A stretch of DNA of 64,000 bases from Dyella thiooxydans (GCF_001641285.1 NZ_CP014841.1:1984001-2048000), one strand, 5' to 3'. Positions 1 to 9,756 are shown, counted from the stretch's first letter. Translations and numbers: made by a program. The notes: generated by a model from the letters alone, not told the origin.

Positions 1-326
1 ACGTTCTGGCGGAATGACGCGTCGCAGGCCTTGCCGCTGTCCCGCATGGCATCGAAATCCGCCCAGGACAGCGGATCGCTGACATAGGAATAGGTGTAGA
101 CGTCGCCGGTTTCGTGGTTCAGCGCCATCCATGCGTACTTGAATCCATGCTCGCCCAGGCACTGGTTGTAGGCCTTGATGCCCGATTCGTAGGCCTGCTG
201 CTCGGCAGGTGCCACCCAGTCCGTGTAGCCGCGTATGACGCGGGGACTGCTGTCGTCGGCCGCCTGCACGCCAAGGACACAGAACAAGCCAGCCACCAGG
301 GCCAGCCATGCAGTGATGCGCTTCAT
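1..326 (-). CDS. Exported protein of unknown function, C-terminus cut by window edge
   Basis: The frame is open from an ATG at 324-326 to the left edge (108 codons visible, no stop), so the gene is partial. A ribosome binding site (GAGGGAGAC) lies just upstream. Residues 1-22 form a clear signal peptide (KR, hydrophobic stretch, VQA cleavage site), so the product should be periplasmic or secreted. The mature part holds two cysteines (Cys56, Cys101) and many aromatic residues but no motif I recognise. It lies downstream of dapE on the same strand but is separated by 151 bp containing its own Clp/CRP-type operator, so it is probably an independent, catabolite-type regulated unit. No function is proposed. 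Confidence 0.75.
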   Translation of the reverse strand, partial: MKRITAWLALVAGLFCVLGVQAADDSSPRVIRGYTDWVAPAEQQAYESGIKAYNQCLGEHGFKYAWMALNHETGDVYTYSYVSDPLSWADFDAMRDSGKACDASFRQN

Positions 327-446
327 GAGAGTCTCCCTCAGGGCATGTCGCCCTGCACTGATGTGGTCTAGGGCCCCGAACTCTCTCCGCAACGCGAAGG
401 GCTTCGCCAACGGCGAAGACTTCTGAGCATACGCTCAAGCGCAAGA

Positions 447-468
447 AAATGTGATCTACATCACATTT
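447..468 (-). promoter_or_regulatory. Clp/CRP operator with adjacent -10 element
   Basis: The core TGTGATCTACATCACA with AAA/TTT flanks matches the 22-bp E. coli CRP consensus at 21 positions. Xanthomonad Clp recognises the same sequence. Reading leftwards, a TATGCT -10-like hexamer lies at 431-426, which would put the operator near -38 to -42 (class II activator geometry) for the exported protein gene starting at 326. A hairpin (CTTCGCC/GGCGAAG, 402-418) would sit at the mRNA 5' end. The operator is directly visible; the promoter assignment is inferred. Confidence 0.8.
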
Positions 469-477
469 TTGGAGCGA

Positions 478-1611
478 TCAGAGGAACAATCGCTCGCAGA
501 TACCCGCGTAAAGGGCCAGCAATCGCTCCAAATCCTCGACCGCCACGCACTCGTCCACCTTGTGGATGGTGGCATTCACCGGCCCCAGCTCCACCACTTC
601 GGCACCCAGCGGGGCGATGAAGCGGCCGTCCGACGTGCCGCCGCCGGTGCTCTCCACCGGCGACACGCCCGCCAGCTCGCGGCACACCGACGCCACCACC
701 TCGCGCAGGCGTCCGCCCGGCGGGGTGAGGAACGGCTCGCCCGAGAGGTTCCAGTCCAGCGAGTAATCCAGCCCGTGGCGATCGAGGATGGCCTGTGCCC
801 GGGCCCTCAGGTCCCCGGCGCTACTGGCCGTGCTGTAGCGGAAGTTGAACAGCGCCGTGAGCGCGCCCGGGATGACATTGGTGGCACCGGTGCCCGCATT
901 GAGGTTCGACACCTGGAACGAGGTCGGCGGGAAATCGGCGTTGCCCTCGTCCCAGCGCTCGAGTGCCAGTTCGGCCAGCGCGGGGGCGAAGGCGTGGATC
1001 GGGTTCTTCGCCTTCTCCGGATACGCCACGTGGCCCTGCACGCCGCGCACGGTGAGCGTGCCGCTGAGCGACCCACGCCGACCCACGCGGACCAGGTCGC
1101 CGAGACGCGTGGTCGACGAGGGCTCGCCGACCACGCACCAGTCGATGCGCTCGCCCTCGGCACGGAACACCTCGGCGACCTTGCGCACGCCGTCGAGGTT
1201 GGTCGGGCCTTCCTCGTCGCTGGTCAGCAGCAACCCGACGCGCCCCGCGTGGTCCGGATGCGCGGCGACGAAGCTCTCCAGCGCCACCACCATCGCCGCC
1301 ACCGAACCCTTCATGTCGGCCGCGCCGCGGCCGTACAGCACGCCGTCGACCACGGTCGGCCCGAACGGATCGAAGCGCCACGAGTCCACCGGGCCCGTCG
1401 GCACCACGTCGGTGTGACCGAGGAAGGCCAGCGTGGAGCCGCCTTCGCCGTGCGTGGCCCACAGGTTGTCGACCTCGCCGAAGCGCAGGTGGCGCACGCG
1501 AAAGCCGGCCTTCGTCAGCCGCGCGGCGATCATCGACTGGCATCCGGCGTCGTCGGGCGTGACCGAAGCGCGGCGGATCAGATCGCAGGTGAGGTCTAAG
1601 ACGTCGCTCAT
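478..1611 (-). CDS. dapE: Succinyl-diaminopimelate desuccinylase
   Basis: DapE hydrolyses N-succinyl-LL-2,6-diaminopimelate to succinate and LL-DAP in the lysine/peptidoglycan precursor pathway, as a cytoplasmic di-zinc M20-family enzyme. The 377-residue product is full length. Metal-binding landmarks are GHTD (His66, Asp68), the GRGAADMKG segment and the SDEEG segment with the catalytic Glu. The ATG at 1611 is chosen because it overlaps the stop of the upstream ArsC-like gene (ATGA); the frame is open further upstream but that would overlap the neighbour throughout. It is the last gene of a translationally coupled dapD-ArsC-ArsC-dapE run, so the pathway enzymes bracket two thioredoxin-fold proteins. 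Confidence 0.97.
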   Translation of the reverse strand: MSDVLDLTCDLIRRASVTPDDAGCQSMIAARLTKAGFRVRHLRFGEVDNLWATHGEGGSTLAFLGHTDVVPTGPVDSWRFDPFGPTVVDGVLYGRGAADMKGSVAAMVVALESFVAAHPDHAGRVGLLLTSDEEGPTNLDGVRKVAEVFRAEGERIDWCVVGEPSSTTRLGDLVRVGRRGSLSGTLTVRGVQGHVAYPEKAKNPIHAFAPALAELALERWDEGNADFPPTSFQVSNLNAGTGATNVIPGALTALFNFRYSTASSAGDLRARAQAILDRHGLDYSLDWNLSGEPFLTPPGGRLREVVASVCRELAGVSPVESTGGGTSDGRFIAPLGAEVVELGPVNATIHKVDECVAVEDLERLLALYAGICERLFL

Positions 1612-1985
1612 GCGGTGGCCCTGCCCTTGCCGAATCGCTTTTCGTATTGCCCGCCGGTGAAGCCCAGCAGCAGCGTGCCATCGGCGAGCACCGCCAGCGG
1701 CTGGCGCAGCACGCCGGGATGCTCGCGGATCAGCAGTGTCCACTCCGGATCGCTCTCCGGGTTGCGCCGCTGCGGCAGCAGGCCTTTCCAGGCGCGGCCA
1801 CTGCGGTCGGCCAGCGCGTCCCAGCCGCCGGCGGCCTGCGCCCAGGCCTTCAGCGCCTCGGGCGCGGGCCGCTCGCGCTGGGTGTCGACGAAGCGATACG
1901 CGTGGCCGAAACGGTCCAGCCACGCACAGGCCTTGCGGCAGGCATCGGTGCCCGCCAGTCCATAGAGGACTGCGGCCTCAGCCAC
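1608..1985 (-). CDS. ArsC/Spx-like thioredoxin-fold protein lacking the catalytic cysteine
   Basis: This 125-residue product belongs to the ArsC/Spx/YffB family and is a diverged paralogue of the gene just upstream. Aligned at the shared LYGLA start, the catalytic Cys position (Cys11 in the neighbour) is Thr13 here, while the second cysteine is kept (Cys16), followed by Cys20. The fold-defining segments (ALKAW, the late LA-L-DG-LLLGF hairpin) are retained. It overlaps both neighbours by a few bases and is therefore coupled to dapE. Loss of the family nucleophile argues against classical arsenate reductase activity; a binding or regulatory role is possible but unproven. Confidence 0.85.
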   Translation of the reverse strand: MAEAAVLYGLAGTDACRKACAWLDRFGHAYRFVDTQRERPAPEALKAWAQAAGGWDALADRSGRAWKGLLPQRRNPESDPEWTLLIREHPGVLRQPLAVLADGTLLLGFTGGQYEKRFGKGRATA

Positions 1986-2324
1986 CGAACAGTTCCTTGA
2001 ACTTCTTCTCGGTGAAACCGACGCTCACCGCGCCGTCCTTCACCACCACCGGACGCTTGACCAGTGCGGGGAATTCCTTGATCAGGGCGAGCCACTGCGC
2101 GTCGGTGGAAGCGGCCTTCTGCGTCTCGCTCAGGTCGCGCCAGGTGTAGCTGGCCCGGTTGACCAGCTTCTCCCAGGTCAGCTCCTTCGCCCACGCCTTC
2201 AGCGCGGCCGGGGCGATCGGGTGTTCGCGGTAGTCGGTGAAGCTGTGCTTGATCTTGTGCGCATCCAGCCATGCGCGCGCCTTGTCGCAGGTGCTGCACT
2301 TGGCCAGGCCATACAGTTCGACGC

Positions 2325-2328
<4 letters not shown>
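1978..2328 (-). CDS. ArsC/Spx/YffB-family reductase-like protein
   Basis: A 116-residue thioredoxin-fold protein of the arsenate reductase-like (ArsC/YffB) family. It starts with [13 protein letters not shown], giving Cys11 at the family nucleophile position and Cys14 in a CxxC arrangement. The C-terminal [12 protein letters not shown] segment is the conserved family hairpin. ArsC-like genes next to dap genes are common in gammaproteobacteria (E. coli yffB is adjacent to dapE), so this is the likely functional member of the tandem. The ATG overlaps the dapD stop (ATGA) and the 3' end overlaps the second ArsC-like gene by 8 bp. The physiological substrate is unknown; glutathione-linked thiol chemistry is the family expectation. 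Confidence 0.9.
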
Positions 2329-3152
<824 letters not shown>

Positions 3153-3274
3153 GCGTAGGCTTCCGGCGTGCTCGTGACAAGCCGCCAAGAGTACACGCAT
3201 GGGCCCCGCCAGCACCCGCTTCCGGGGCGGAATGGACAACCGGGCGGCCGTCCAGACGCCCGTCGCGCGACCGG

Positions 3275-3883
3275 CTAGAGCTGCATGTAGCTGTAGCCGC
3301 GCTGGCCGTAGAGGATCGGGTCGGTGAGGCCGGACAGGGTGATGGTGACGTCGGGATCGATGTCGCTGTCCTTCAGGCCCAGCCCCGCCATCGCCTGGCT
3401 GCACACCATCAGCTTCACCCCGGCCTGCCTGAGCGCATGCAGCAATGCGGTATTGGGGTTGGCGGTGTGCTTCTTGCTCATCCGCCGGTAGGCCTCATCG
3501 GTCAGCGCGGCGGCGCCGGCCTGGCCATCCAGCAGCGCCACGATGTGCACGTGCGATGGCGGCACCTTGCCGTAGCCCATCAGGTTGACAAGGCGAGCCA
3601 GGCGCAGCAGCGAATGGAGCGGCTCGTCCGAGTCGAGATCGGCGGACACCACGTCGACGAACACCTTGTAGTCGGCCTTCGGATCCAGCTGCATGTCCAC
3701 ATCGGGGCGCGGATGCACCCCTCCGAACTTCGCTATGACCGGGTGGACCCAGGTGACCCCGGCGGCGCCCTGCTGCGGAGACGCCGCGGCATCGGCGGTG
3801 GCCGCGGCCGCGGAAGCCGGCACCGTCGCGATACAGAACGCGAGGGCCGCCAGGGCCGAACGACCCGCATGCCTGATGTTCAT
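3275..3883 (-). CDS. Exported DsrE-family protein
   Basis: This 202-residue product begins with an evident signal peptide (Arg-rich start, [15 protein letters not shown], about residues 1-27) followed by a DsrE/MSEG-type domain. Hallmarks are the VHIVALLDG strand-turn, the [10 protein letters not shown] segment with the family's conserved cysteine, and a C-terminal GYSYMQL. A strong RBS (GAGGAAGCAGGG) precedes the ATG. DsrE-fold proteins usually act in the cytoplasm in sulfur relay or as small-molecule sensors; an exported version suggests a periplasmic redox or sulfur role, which is inference. It lies between glnD and dapD on the same strand with gaps of about 80 and 120 bp. Confidence 0.85.
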   Translation of the reverse strand: MNIRHAGRSALAALAFCIATVPASAAAATADAAASPQQGAAGVTWVHPVIAKFGGVHPRPDVDMQLDPKADYKVFVDVVSADLDSDEPLHSLLRLARLVNLMGYGKVPPSHVHIVALLDGQAGAAALTDEAYRRMSKKHTANPNTALLHALRQAGVKLMVCSQAMAGLGLKDSDIDPDVTITLSGLTDPILYGQRGYSYMQL

Positions 3884-3965
3884 CCCTGCTTCCTCCTTCA
3901 GCTGCCGCACGGGCGGAAGACGGGACGATACACCCGCTCCCACCGGCTGGAGGCGTGCCGGCCAC

Positions 3966-6608
3966 TCACCCCTGGGCCGGGGCCAGCCGCTCCAGCAGGG
4001 CCTGCCGCAGGCACTCCTGCAGTTCACCGTCCAGTGGCGCGTCGTGGCGATCGGTGAGCTGGAAGAAATCCTCCACCCGCTCGCCGAAGGTGGCGATGCG
4101 CGCGTCGTGCACGCGCACGCCCACCTCCAGCATCACCTGCGCCACTGCGGCCAGCAGGCCAGGGCGGTCACTGCAAACCAGCGCCATCTGGGTGCGCCCG
4201 CCGGTGGCGGAGAAGGCGATCCGCGGCGCCATCTGGAAGTGCTTCAGGTGCCGGTGCAGTCCGCGCCGCGCCGGCAGCACCGGCTTGGTCTCGGCCAGCG
4301 CGCGCAGCAGCCGCTGGCGCAGCTCGTCGGCACGCTGCGGCGTGGCTGGCATCTGGCTGTCGGCCTCCAGCAGCAGGAAGGTGTCCATCGCCAGCCCGCT
4401 GGGCGAGCTGAGCACGCGCGCCTCCATCACCGAGAAATGCATGCGGTCGAGCATCGCGGTGACGCTGGCGAACAGGCCGTCGCGGTCCGGCGCATAGACG
4501 AACAGTTCCGTGCTGCCGCGCACCGAGAACGGATGCACCTCCACCAGCGGCAGTGCCTTGTCCGCCCGCAGGATCGCCGCGGTCTGCCAGGCCACCTGCT
4601 CGGGCCGGTGGCGGAGGAAGCTGCGCTCGGGGAAATCACGCCACACCGTCTCCACCGCCTCTTCGGCGAAGCCCTCCGAAGCCAGCAGCGCCAGCGCGCT
4701 GGCACGGCATTCGGCGATGCTGGCGCTGGCGTCGCGCGGCAGTTCGGCGTCGCTGCGCAGGGCGTAGCGGGTGGCGGTGTAGAGATCGGCCAGCAAGCGG
4801 TCCTTCCACGCGTTCCACAGCCGCGGGCTGGTGCCGATGATGTCGGCGATGGTGAGCAGGTAGAGCCGGTCCAGCCGCAGGCGGTCGCCGACCGCCTCGG
4901 CGAAACGGTTCACCACCTCCGGGTCGGTGATGTCCTGGCGCTGCGCGGTGGTGCTCATCAGCAGGTGCCAGCGCACCAGCCAGGCCACGGTATCCACATG
5001 CTCGGGAGCCAGCCCCAGCCGGGTGCAGAACACGCGGGCGTCGTCCTCGCCCAGCACCGAGTGGTCGCCGCCGCGACCCTTGGCGATGTCGTGGAACAGG
5101 CCGGCCAGCAGGAGCAGCTCGGGCTTTTCCAGCGAGGCCCAGATCTGGCAGCCGAGCGGAAACTCCTTCACCGCCGCCGGATCGGCGAAGCGCGCCAGGT
5201 TGCGCAGCACGCGCAGCGTGTGCTCGTCCACGGTATAGACGTGGAACAGGTCGTACTGCATGCGCCCGAACACCTTGCCGAACGCCGGCAGGATCGCCGC
5301 CAGCAGCCCGTGCCGGTTCATCCGCCACAGCGCGTCCACCGCCGGTGCGCCACGCTGGAGCAGCTTCAGGAAGGCAGCCAGTGCCGCCGGGTCGTCGCTC
5401 AGCGCACTGCCGTGCCGTGCCGTCGCCTGGTGGATGCGGCGCATCGTCTCGGCGCTGAAGCCGATCAGCTCGGGGTGGTCCAGCCGCGCCAGGAAAATCT
5501 CGACCAGCGCCGCCGGCCGGATCATGAACAGCTCCGGGTCGGCCGCGGCGATGCGCCGGCCGTGCTGCACGAAGCCGCTGCCGATCGGTGTCATCGGGCT
5601 GTCCGGCTCGAGCATCTCCTCGAAGCGCTCGACGATCTGCACACCCAGCCGCTCGACCTGGCTGGCGGCGCGGTAGTAGCCCTGCATGAACTGCTCGACG
5701 CCGAGGTTCTTCTCGTGCTGGTCGACGAAGCCCATGCGCGCGGCCAGCCCGCGCTGGAAGTCGAACAGCAGACGTTCCTCCGGCCGCCCGGCCTCCAGGT
5801 GCAGGGCGAAGCGATAGCGCCGCAACGTGGCCTCGGCCTCGGCCAGGGTGGCGCGCTCGGCCGGGTCGAGCAGGCCCTCGGCGACCATCCCGTCGAAACC
5901 GTCGGCATGCGCGAGGCGCAGGCCGAGCCAGCGCAGCGAGTCGAGCGTGCGCAGGCCGCCGGGTCCGTCCTTGAGGTTGGGTTCGAGGTTGTAGGCGGTG
6001 TCGTCGAAGCGGGCGTGCCGCGCGTCGCGCTCGGCCAGGCGTGCGGCGAGATAGGCGCGCGGCGGCCATAGTGCGGGATCGTCGACGATGCTCCGCAGCA
6101 CGGTGTCCAGCGCCGGGTCGCCGGCCAGTCGGCGCGCGTCCAGCAGGCTGGTGAACACGCTGGCCTCTTCCGCCGCCAGCGCCCTGCACTGGGCCGGCTC
6201 GCGCACCGCATGGCCGACCTTCAGGCCGATGTCCCAGAAGGTCGCAAAGCACTGCTCCAGCGCGCGGCGCAGGGTCGGGTCGTCGCGGGTGGTCAGCACC
6301 AGCAGGTCGACGTCCGACTGCGGGAACAGCAGGCCGCGGCCGAAACCGCCCACCGCGAACAGCGCGGTGTCCGCGACCTCGCCCAGGCAGGCGTTCCACA
6401 CGTGCACCACGATGCGCCCCACCGACTCGCCACGTCGCGCGGCCAGCGCGGTGGCGTCGGCACCGTCGCGGAAGGCGGTGGCCAGCGCCCGATCCATGTC
6501 GCCCAGCAATTGGCGCAACGCCTTGCGCGCCTCGGTCGAGACGCCGGAGCGGGGTACCGCGATCGGCAGGCGGGGCAGCGGCGGCAGCGGGACGGAAGGG
6601 GGAGTCAT
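3966..6608 (-). CDS. glnD: Bifunctional uridylyltransferase/uridylyl-removing enzyme GlnD
   Basis: GlnD senses glutamine and uridylylates or deuridylylates the PII proteins GlnB/GlnK, setting nitrogen assimilation. The 880-residue product has the expected order: a nucleotidyltransferase domain near residues 85-105 with GGFGRGLLFPQSDVDLL, an HD phosphohydrolase domain with GLFHDIAKGRGGDHS in the middle, and two C-terminal ACT domains (FVYAPDRDGLFASVTAMLD and LVCSDRPGLLAAVAQVML). The ATG at 6608 is the most plausible start. The frame stays open upstream through a repeat-rich, hairpin-rich interval that is unlikely to be coding. The map gene lies upstream on the same strand. Confidence 0.96.
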   Translation of the reverse strand: MTPPSVPLPPLPRLPIAVPRSGVSTEARKALRQLLGDMDRALATAFRDGADATALAARRGESVGRIVVHVWNACLGEVADTALFAVGGFGRGLLFPQSDVDLLVLTTRDDPTLRRALEQCFATFWDIGLKVGHAVREPAQCRALAAEEASVFTSLLDARRLAGDPALDTVLRSIVDDPALWPPRAYLAARLAERDARHARFDDTAYNLEPNLKDGPGGLRTLDSLRWLGLRLAHADGFDGMVAEGLLDPAERATLAEAEATLRRYRFALHLEAGRPEERLLFDFQRGLAARMGFVDQHEKNLGVEQFMQGYYRAASQVERLGVQIVERFEEMLEPDSPMTPIGSGFVQHGRRIAAADPELFMIRPAALVEIFLARLDHPELIGFSAETMRRIHQATARHGSALSDDPAALAAFLKLLQRGAPAVDALWRMNRHGLLAAILPAFGKVFGRMQYDLFHVYTVDEHTLRVLRNLARFADPAAVKEFPLGCQIWASLEKPELLLLAGLFHDIAKGRGGDHSVLGEDDARVFCTRLGLAPEHVDTVAWLVRWHLLMSTTAQRQDITDPEVVNRFAEAVGDRLRLDRLYLLTIADIIGTSPRLWNAWKDRLLADLYTATRYALRSDAELPRDASASIAECRASALALLASEGFAEEAVETVWRDFPERSFLRHRPEQVAWQTAAILRADKALPLVEVHPFSVRGSTELFVYAPDRDGLFASVTAMLDRMHFSVMEARVLSSPSGLAMDTFLLLEADSQMPATPQRADELRQRLLRALAETKPVLPARRGLHRHLKHFQMAPRIAFSATGGRTQMALVCSDRPGLLAAVAQVMLEVGVRVHDARIATFGERVEDFFQLTDRHDAPLDGELQECLRQALLERLAPAQG

Positions 6609-6814
6609 GGGAGGAGTGAGTGAAGAGAAGTGAGGAGTGAGAGAAGGCAGGACAGTGTAGACCCCGGCACGGCTGTGCCGGGGTCCGGTATGCGGCTCCG
6701 CATCCCCCCATGCCCGCGTCACCGCGGGTTGTTCAAATGCAGAGGGCGCCACGTCCACCGTGGCGCCCCCTCTCACTCCTCACTCCTCACTCCTCTCCCC
6801 TCACTCCTAGGCCT
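6609..6814. repeat. Hairpin cluster bounded by GAGTGAGGAGTGAG-type inverted repeats
   Basis: This 206-bp gap between map and glnD holds no gene. Runs of GAGTGAGGAGTGAG-type sequence at 6611-6644 and its complement at 6771-6808 include a perfect 15-bp inverted repeat (6629-6643 with 6770-6784). Between them lie four successive perfect hairpins: 6661-6684 (10-bp stem, GGCT loop), 6690-6703 (6-bp stem), 6713-6728 (6-bp stem) and 6744-6768 (10-bp stem). It may be a miniature palindromic element, a terminator array for map, or a structured glnD leader; the sequence alone does not decide. Confidence 0.6.
6744..6768 (-). terminator. Stem-loop downstream of map, possible terminator
   Basis: A 10-bp GC-rich stem (GGGCGCCACG with its complement) and a 5-nt loop lie 47 bp after the map stop codon. 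No T-run follows in the map direction, so an intrinsic terminator is only possible; it is also the rightmost hairpin of the 6609-6814 cluster. Confidence 0.35.
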
Positions 6815-7579
6815 TCAGGCATCCGGCCAGGGCGTGAGGATCTCGAAGCCGTCGTCGGTGACGGCGATGGTGTGTTCCCACTGGGCGGAGAGCGAGTGGT
6901 CCTTGGTGACCACGGTCCAGCCGTCGGGCAACTGCTTGGTATGCGGCTTGCCGGCGTTGATCATCGGCTCGACGGTGAAGGTCATGCCCTTCTTCAGTTC
7001 CACCCCGGTACCGGGCCTGCCGTAGTGCAGGACCTGCGGCTCGTCGTGGTAGACCTTGCCGATGCCGTGGCCGCAGTACTCGCGCACCACGCTGAAGCCG
7101 GCCGCCTCGGCGTGCTTCTGGATCGCCGCGCCGACATCGCCCAGCGTGGCGCCCGGGCGCACCGCCTGGATGCCGCGCATCATCGCCTCGTGAGTGGTGT
7201 CCACCAAGCGTTTCGCCAGCACCGACGGGGTGCCGACGAAGTACATGCGGCTGGTGTCGCCGTGCCAGCCGTCCTTGATGACGGTGACGTCGAGATTGAT
7301 GATGTCGCCGTCCTTGAGCACCTTGGCTCCGGTCGGAATGCCGTGGCAGATCACGTGGTTGACCGAAGTGCACAGCGTCTTGGGGAAGCCGTGGTAGCCG
7401 ACATTGGCCGGGATCGCCTTCTGCCTGTTGACGATGTGCTCGTAGGCGAGGCGGTCCAGGTCCTCGGTGGTGACACCGGGCTTGACGTGTTCTTTCAGCA
7501 TCGCCAGCACTTCGGCGGCAAGCTGGCCGGCCACACGCATGGCGGCCAGGTCTTCGGGGGTCTTGAGGGTAATGGCCAT
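6815..7579 (-). CDS. map: Type I methionine aminopeptidase
   Basis: Map removes the initiator methionine from nascent proteins. The 254-residue product has the pita-bread fold metal ligands in order: the [18 protein letters not shown] segment (two Asp), [12 protein letters not shown] (His), FTVEPMI (Glu) and [14 protein letters not shown] (Glu). The ATG at 7579 follows a GGGTGGAAC ribosome binding site; an upstream in-frame start would invade the promoter region shared with rpsB. The gene is divergent from rpsB, a conserved arrangement in gammaproteobacteria that links N-terminal processing with ribosomal protein synthesis. Confidence 0.97.
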   Translation of the reverse strand: MAITLKTPEDLAAMRVAGQLAAEVLAMLKEHVKPGVTTEDLDRLAYEHIVNRQKAIPANVGYHGFPKTLCTSVNHVICHGIPTGAKVLKDGDIINLDVTVIKDGWHGDTSRMYFVGTPSVLAKRLVDTTHEAMMRGIQAVRPGATLGDVGAAIQKHAEAAGFSVVREYCGHGIGKVYHDEPQVLHYGRPGTGVELKKGMTFTVEPMINAGKPHTKQLPDGWTVVTKDHSLSAQWEHTIAVTDDGFEILTPWPDA

Positions 7580-7631
7580 GGTTCCACCCAGATGGCGGCG
7601 GCATGCCCGTGGATCAACGCCCGGGCCCAAC

Positions 7632-7661
7632 TTGCCGCCTTGCCGGCTCACCGGCTACAAT
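7632..7661 (+). promoter_or_regulatory. Candidate rpsB promoter
   Basis: TTGCCG (7632-7637) and TACAAT (7656-7661) are spaced 18 bp apart in the map-rpsB divergent gap (7580-7899). Transcription would begin near 7668 and give a leader of about 230 nt for rpsB. Apart from this and the hairpin at 7862-7879 the 320-bp gap shows no gene. Confidence 0.55.
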
Positions 7662-7861
7662 TCGTGAGTTTTGCGGGGCGCAACAGGCGTTTTCAGCCCA
7701 CTCCCCTGCAATGCGAGCGGGCATTGTAACCATCCAGCGGAACAAGCCCAAACCAACGCCACACACGCATCGGCACCGTCTTCGGGGTGCTGCGTCCGTT
7801 TCCGCCAATCCCAGGAAACGCCGCGGTCGAAGCCGGGGATGCGTGGAGGTCCCAACCCCCA

Positions 7862-7879
7862 GGTTCCGTTCGCGGAACC
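7862..7879 (+). promoter_or_regulatory. Hairpin with TTCG loop in the rpsB leader
   Basis: GGTTCCG and CGGAACC form a perfect 7-bp stem closed by a TTCG tetraloop, ending 20 nt before the rpsB start codon and next to its CGGAG ribosome binding site. The position suits an S2 autoregulatory leader element or an mRNA stabiliser; the function is inferred from position only. Confidence 0.5.
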
Positions 7880-7899
7880 GACAATTCGGAGTTACACCC

Positions 7900-8754
7900 A
7901 TGGCACAAGTCACCATGCGCCAGATGCTCGAAGCGGGCGTCCATTTCGGTCACCAGACCCGTTACTGGAACCCCAAGATGGCCCCGTACATCTTCGGTGC
8001 CCGCGGCAAGATCCACATCATCAACCTCGAGAAGACCCTGCCGCTGTTCACCGACGCGATGAACTTCCTGTCGGGTCTGGCGCAGAAGCGCGGCACCATC
8101 CTGTTCGTCGGCACCAAGCGCTCCGCCCGTGAGCCGCTGGCCGAAGAGGCCGCCCGCGCCGGCATGCCCTTCGTGACCGCCCGCTGGCTCGGCGGCATGC
8201 TGACCAACTTCCGCACCGTGAAGCAGTCGGTCGCCCGCCTGAAGGAGCTGGAAGCGGCCGAGACCGACGGCTCGTTCGACAAGCTGGTCAAGCACGAGGT
8301 GCTGTCCCTGCGCCGCGAGCGCGAGAAGCTTGAGAACTCGCTGGGCGGCATCAAGAACATGAACCGCCTGCCCGACGCGCTGTTCATCATCGACATCGGC
8401 CACGAAGACATCGCCGTGCAGGAAGCCAAGAAGCTCGGCATCCCGGTGATCGCGGTGGTCGACACCAACTACAACCCGGAGCTGGTCGACTACGCCATCC
8501 CGGGCAACGACGACGCGATCCGCGCGATCCAGCTGTACGCCCGCGCCGCCGCCGACGCCATCCTGGAAGGCAAGGCCGCCGCGCCGAACGCCGCCCAAGG
8601 CGATGCCGACGAGTTCGTCGAGCTCGACGAGGAAGGCAACCCGGTCGCCAAGGACGAGGAGCGCAAGGCCGCTCCGCGCCGCGCTCCCGCCAAGAAGGGC
8701 GCGCCGCGCCGTGACGGCGGCCGTGGCCGCCGCGAGTCGACCGACGCCGAGTAA
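7900..8754 (+). CDS. rpsB: 30S ribosomal protein S2 with extended C-terminal tail
   Basis: S2 binds late to the 30S subunit at the head-body junction and is needed for S1 attachment. The core matches the family ([19 protein letters not shown] at the N-terminus, [42 protein letters not shown]). The protein is 284 residues versus 241 in E. coli; the extra length is a charged tail beginning after [10 protein letters not shown], first acidic ([12 protein letters not shown]) then Arg/Lys-rich to the end. The ATG at 7900 follows CGGAG. It is the first gene of the rpsB-tsf unit. Confidence 0.98.
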   Translation: MAQVTMRQMLEAGVHFGHQTRYWNPKMAPYIFGARGKIHIINLEKTLPLFTDAMNFLSGLAQKRGTILFVGTKRSAREPLAEEAARAGMPFVTARWLGGMLTNFRTVKQSVARLKELEAAETDGSFDKLVKHEVLSLRREREKLENSLGGIKNMNRLPDALFIIDIGHEDIAVQEAKKLGIPVIAVVDTNYNPELVDYAIPGNDDAIRAIQLYARAAADAILEGKAAAPNAAQGDADEFVELDEEGNPVAKDEERKAAPRRAPAKKGAPRRDGGRGRRESTDAE

Positions 8755-8822
8755 GCCTGCCGCTTCACCCGCCCGACGGCCGCCCGCCGGTCGTCGGGCT
8801 CCAAAGCATTCGAGGAACTGAC

Positions 8823-9701
8823 ATGAGCAACATCTCCGCCCAGCTGGTGAAGGAACTGCGCGAGCGGTCCGGCGCCGGCATGATGGAATGCAAGAAGGCC
8901 CTGGTCGAGAACAACGGTGACATCGAAGTCGCCATCGAGTGGCTGCGCAAGAACGGCCTGGCCAAGGCCGACAAGAAGGCCGACCGCGTCGCCGCCGAAG
9001 GTCGCATCGTGACCGCGCAGGCCGCCGGCAAGGCCGTGCTGGTCGAGGTCAACTGCGAGACCGACTTCGTCACCAAGAACCCCGACTTCGTGAAGTTCAG
9101 CGACGCCGTCGCCACGGTGGCACTGGAGTCCGGCGCAGCCGACATCGACGCGCTGAAGGCCGCCGCCTTCCCGGGCGCCAGCAACGTCGAGGAAGGCGCC
9201 AAGGCGCTGATCGCCACCATCGGCGAGAAGATCGAGGTGCGCCGCATCGCCCGCGTCGAAACCGACGGCGTGATCGGCAGCTACATCCACGGCGGCCGCA
9301 TCGGCGTGCTGGTGGCCCTGAAGGGCGGCTCCGAGGAGCTGGCCAAGGGCGTGGCCATGCACGTGGCCGCGATGAACCCGCAGTACGTGAAGGCCGAGGA
9401 CGTCCCGGCCGACTTCGTGCAGAAGGAAAAGGACATCGCGCTGAGCCAGATGTCCGACAAGGACAAGGCCAAGCCGGCCGAGATCCTGGAGAAGATCATC
9501 TCCGGCAAGATCAACAAGATCGTGTCCGAGGTGACCCTGCTCGGCCAGGCCTACGTGCTGGACACCAACGTGACCGTCGGCGACGCCCTGAAGAAGGACG
9601 GCGCCGAAGTGGTGGCGGTGGCCCGCCTGGCCGTCGGCGAAGGCATCGAGAAGGTGCAGGAAGACTATGCCGCCGAAGTGGCGAAGGCGATGCAGGTCTG
9701 A
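8823..9701 (+). CDS. tsf: Elongation factor Ts
   Basis: EF-Ts is the guanine-nucleotide exchange factor for EF-Tu. The 292-residue product carries both signature stretches: [16 protein letters not shown] near residue 12 (UBA-like domain) and [14 protein letters not shown] near residue 78 (core). A GAGGAA ribosome binding site precedes the ATG. It lies 68 bp after rpsB with no promoter visible, so the two are expected to be cotranscribed, and a strong intrinsic terminator follows. Confidence 0.98.
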   Translation: MSNISAQLVKELRERSGAGMMECKKALVENNGDIEVAIEWLRKNGLAKADKKADRVAAEGRIVTAQAAGKAVLVEVNCETDFVTKNPDFVKFSDAVATVALESGAADIDALKAAAFPGASNVEEGAKALIATIGEKIEVRRIARVETDGVIGSYIHGGRIGVLVALKGGSEELAKGVAMHVAAMNPQYVKAEDVPADFVQKEKDIALSQMSDKDKAKPAEILEKIISGKINKIVSEVTLLGQAYVLDTNVTVGDALKKDGAEVVAVARLAVGEGIEKVQEDYAAEVAKAMQV

Positions 9702-9723
9702 TCCCCGCCACCCGGTGACACGG

Positions 9724-9756
9724 AAAAGCCGCGGGAAACCGCGGCTTTTTCTTTTC
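9724..9756 (+). terminator. Rho-independent terminator of rpsB-tsf
   Basis: AAAAGCCGCGG and CCGCGGCTTTT form a perfect 11-bp stem with a GAAA tetraloop at 9724-9749, followed by CTTTT. It lies 22 bp after the tsf stop and separates rpsB-tsf from pyrH. Confidence 0.92.

Noticed and set aside
1612-1923. N-terminal extension of dapE
   Set aside because: The open frame upstream of 1611 lies wholly within the ArsC-like gene in another frame; the ATGA overlap and DapE family length support the start at 1611.
3693-6071. A 792-codon open frame on the plus strand opposite glnD
   Set aside because: It is an antisense shadow produced by high GC: the opposite frame encodes a full GlnD with all domains, while this one is rich in Arg/His/Gln with no motif.
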